Shown one piece after another: positions 15,274 through 16,506 of a stretch of DNA of 16,506 bases (the stretch's first letter is position 1; every line of letters begins with the position of its first letter). The stretch is from assembly GCA_964444795.1 (NCBI GenBank), contig CAYUIQ010000202.1, positions 1 through 16,506 of the forward strand. The letters run 5' to 3'. The DNA comes from JABMRP01 sp964444795 (GTDB lineage: Bacteria; Planctomycetota; Planctomycetia; Pirellulales; Thermoguttaceae). The position numbers and the translations under genes were made by a program. The notes below the pieces were generated by a model that searched no databases, was not told the origin of the DNA, and saw only the letters and a program-made list of their open reading frames with translations.

Positions 15274-15896
15274 AACGGCTCCGCCTCGTCGCCCATGACC
15301 TGCTGTAGCTTCTTGATCGCCCGCATCCAGAGCATCTGCACGGCCGGCCGCGAACGGTCCATCCGCTCGGCGATATCATTGAACGACAGACGCTGGAGGT
15401 TTCGCAACATGACAACCTCCTGGTAGTCGGCGGGCAGTTCCGCCAGGGCGGCCGTCACGCGAAGCCGGTTGTCGAGCTTGAGGAACTCCTGGCTGGGGCT
15501 CACGCCCGGATCGGCCGGCTCGGGCGCACCGTAGGCATGGGTCGTATCGCCCGGCTGTCGCATGGGTACCTCGCGCCGGGCCTGACGCTTGGCCGTGCCC
15601 CGATAGTGACGGACGAAATCGGCCGCGTTGTGCGTGAGGATCTGCCGCAACCAGGCCAGCCATTCGCCCTCCGATTGGCCCTGAAAACGGTCGAAATCGC
15701 GGTGCGCCTCCAGCATCGTCTGCTGCACCAGATCGGAAGCGTCGACCTTCGCCCGAAGCTGACTCTCGACTTGGGCCCGGGCGGCAAACCCGAGGTAATT
15801 CCGGCACAGGGCAAAAAGCTGATCGCGACATTCGGCGTCGCCCGCCCTTGCGCGGCGGATCAGATCGGAAATGTCACGGGCCTGAGAATCGTCCAT
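15270..15896 (-). CDS. ECF-type RNA polymerase sigma factor
   Basis: A 208-residue sigma-70 family protein of the extracytoplasmic function group. Region 2 covers about 8-97, with the planctomycete-type DASDLVQQTMLEAHRDFDRF (52-71) and a WLRQILTHNAADFVR helix that meets the -10 element. Region 4 covers about 140-202, with LAELPADYQEVVMLR and a helix-turn-helix at 170-197 (LSFNDIAERMDRSRPAVQML) that reads the -35. No zinc-binding anti-sigma gene is adjacent; a Ser/Thr kinase follows with a 4-bp overlap instead. I chose ATG 15896, which starts the usual MDDSQ-type N-terminus; an upstream in-frame GTG at 15929 would add 11 residues starting with a run of prolines encoded by a C8 tract and is unlikely. 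The ribosome site is weak (GAGAAGCCGAAG further upstream), consistent with low expression. Confidence 0.93.
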   Translation of the reverse strand: MDDSQARDISDLIRRARAGDAECRDQLFALCRNYLGFAARAQVESQLRAKVDASDLVQQTMLEAHRDFDRFQGQSEGEWLAWLRQILTHNAADFVRHYRGTAKRQARREVPMRQPGDTTHAYGAPEPADPGVSPSQEFLKLDNRLRVTAALAELPADYQEVVMLRNLQRLSFNDIAERMDRSRPAVQMLWMRAIKKLQQVMGDEAEPL

Positions 15897-15918
15897 GGTG
15901 AGGCTTCGGCTTCTCGGT

Positions 15919-15926
15919 GGGGGGGG
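15919..15926. repeat. G8 homopolymer tract before the sigma factor gene
   Basis: Eight G in a row on the plus strand (C8 on the coding strand) lie 23 bp upstream of ATG 15896, in the leader. It would only enter coding sequence if the upstream GTG 15929 were used. Confidence 0.8.
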
Positions 15927-15961
15927 CACCGCAGCCCGGCGTGGGGCCGGTCTCTCGTTGG

Positions 15962-15989
15962 AGTCTACCCTAGAAGCGGCGCGAGTTCC
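15962..15989 (-). promoter_or_regulatory. Candidate ECF-type promoter of the sigma/kinase operon
   Basis: On the minus strand GGAAC (15989-15985) is followed after 17 bp by TAGACT (15967-15962), 65 bp before ATG 15896. GGAAC is the common -35 core of ECF-dependent promoters; the -10 lacks the frequent CGTC, so autoregulation is only suggested. Confidence 0.3.
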
Positions 15990-16023
15990 AGTCTGGCCAG
16001 ATCGAGTTTCCGGCAGATTTCAC

Positions 16024-16051
16024 TTTACTTCGGCACCGCATTTCGTATATC
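16024..16051 (+). promoter_or_regulatory. Putative promoter of the small protein gene
   Basis: TTTACT (16024-16029) and TATATC (16046-16051) are separated by 16 bp and lie 63 bp before ATG 16115. They sit in a locally AT-richer patch of the divergent region. Confidence 0.4.
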
Positions 16052-16114
16052 CTACGTACACGAGGCGGCAATGGAACAGGTCGCCCGACGATCCTATCCG
16101 GAAGGAGCCCGGAG

Positions 16115-16444
16115 ATGGGAACACCTCTCCAGGAGGCCATGACGGCCGGCGTCCTTGTCGAGTTCTTCGACACCCGCGGAAATACGATCGCTCAAGCAGT
16201 GTTTGCCCAGTGGCAGGGACGTCCTCTGCCGGCGGTGGGTGATACGCTCTGTTGCCCCGCCGCGCTGCGCGGATCGGGCCAGACCGAAAAACTGTTCGGT
16301 CGCGTGCGTGCCCGAAAATTCGAGGTGCAGCGCGAAGACGACGGCGGAGTGAGCGTCTGGTGTCGGCTCGACCTGGAAACGCTTCGGCCCGACACAGCCA
16401 GAACACGAGCCGGCGGGTACCGAGAGTTCTTCTCGGCCAATTAG
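16115..16444 (+). CDS. Small cytoplasmic protein of unknown function
   Basis: A 109-residue protein I do not recognise. It has no signal peptide or membrane segment. The core looks beta-rich: VLVEFFDTRGNTIAQAVF (13-30), then VGDTLCCPAALRG (41-53), KLFGRVRARKFEVQREDDGG (59-78), and VWCRLDLETL (80-89). The GDT...GRV-RxFE arrangement resembles small bacterial barrel-like proteins of unknown role, but there is no motif that names a reaction. A strong ribosome site, AAGGAG with a 7-base spacer to ATG 16115, and its own putative promoter support it as a real gene. It diverges from the ECF sigma factor gene with 218 bp between starts, so it could be a sigma target or unrelated. A palindrome follows 20 bases after the stop. 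Confidence 0.72.
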   Translation: MGTPLQEAMTAGVLVEFFDTRGNTIAQAVFAQWQGRPLPAVGDTLCCPAALRGSGQTEKLFGRVRARKFEVQREDDGGVSVWCRLDLETLRPDTARTRAGGYREFFSAN

Positions 16445-16464
16445 GCTTTGTCGGAAAACCCGTA

Positions 16465-16486
16465 CGATGGCCCTCCGAGGCCGTCG
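16465..16486. repeat. Intergenic palindrome after the small protein gene
   Basis: CGATGGCC (16465-16472) and GGCCGTCG (16479-16486) pair over 8 bp with one G-U, closing a six-base loop CTCCGA. There is no T-tract, so a simple intrinsic terminator is not supported. The look is that of dispersed intergenic palindromes seen in planctomycete genomes, but only one copy lies in this window. Confidence 0.5.
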
Positions 16487-16506
16487 CGAGAGTGGGCATT
16501 TTCGAC

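Noticed and set aside
13736..15415. 559-codon open frame on the minus strand in another frame
   Set aside because: Overlaps the kinase and sigma genes in a shifted frame; the kinase frame carries all catalytic motifs.

Overview
The window reads as chromosomal DNA of a GC-rich planctomycete, probably Pirellulales or a relative. This is inferred from gene content, not from a marker gene. The indicators are an ECF sigma factor fused by a 4-bp overlap to a membrane Ser/Thr kinase, secreted PQQ-type beta-propellers, EF-hand secretory proteins, a sialate O-acetylesterase-like protein, an SGNH esterase, and loosely packed genes on both strands. No rRNA, tRNA, CRISPR array, insertion sequence or phage gene is visible.

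Layout. (1) 1-3823, plus strand: a secreted PQQ-like beta-propeller protein (184-1716), followed by a secreted leucine-rich-repeat/LVIVD-type protein (1838-3823); a stem-loop directly after the first stop separates them. (2) 3894-5944, plus strand: behind a good sigma-70-like promoter, a Tat-type lipoprotein of unknown function (3972-4751) sits 2 bp ahead of a radical SAM/SPASM enzyme (4754-5944). This pair is the best candidate here for an undescribed system. (3) 6043-9805: a six-EF-hand secreted protein (minus) diverges from a large membrane protein fused to a spermidine-synthase-like domain (plus). (4) 9811-13548: a sialate O-acetylesterase-like protein (minus) diverges from an SGNH hydrolase and a double Lcl/DUF1566 protein with EF-hands (plus). 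The 365-bp region between them carries two separate perfect 14-15-bp tandem duplications. (5) 13609-15896, minus strand: ECF sigma factor and Ser/Thr kinase with about six C-terminal membrane segments, translationally coupled. (6) 16115-16444, plus strand: a small unknown protein, diverging from the sigma factor and followed by a palindrome.

How it fits together. Most products carry export signals, so the window mainly equips the cell envelope or periplasm: beta-propellers and LRRs for binding, EF-hands for calcium, and two esterases probably acting on acylated glycans. The sigma/kinase pair is a regulatory module with unknown signal and targets. The radical SAM enzyme probably modifies a peptide or protein, and the adjacent lipoprotein is the obvious candidate partner. 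Function calls rest on motifs read by eye; no database search was possible.
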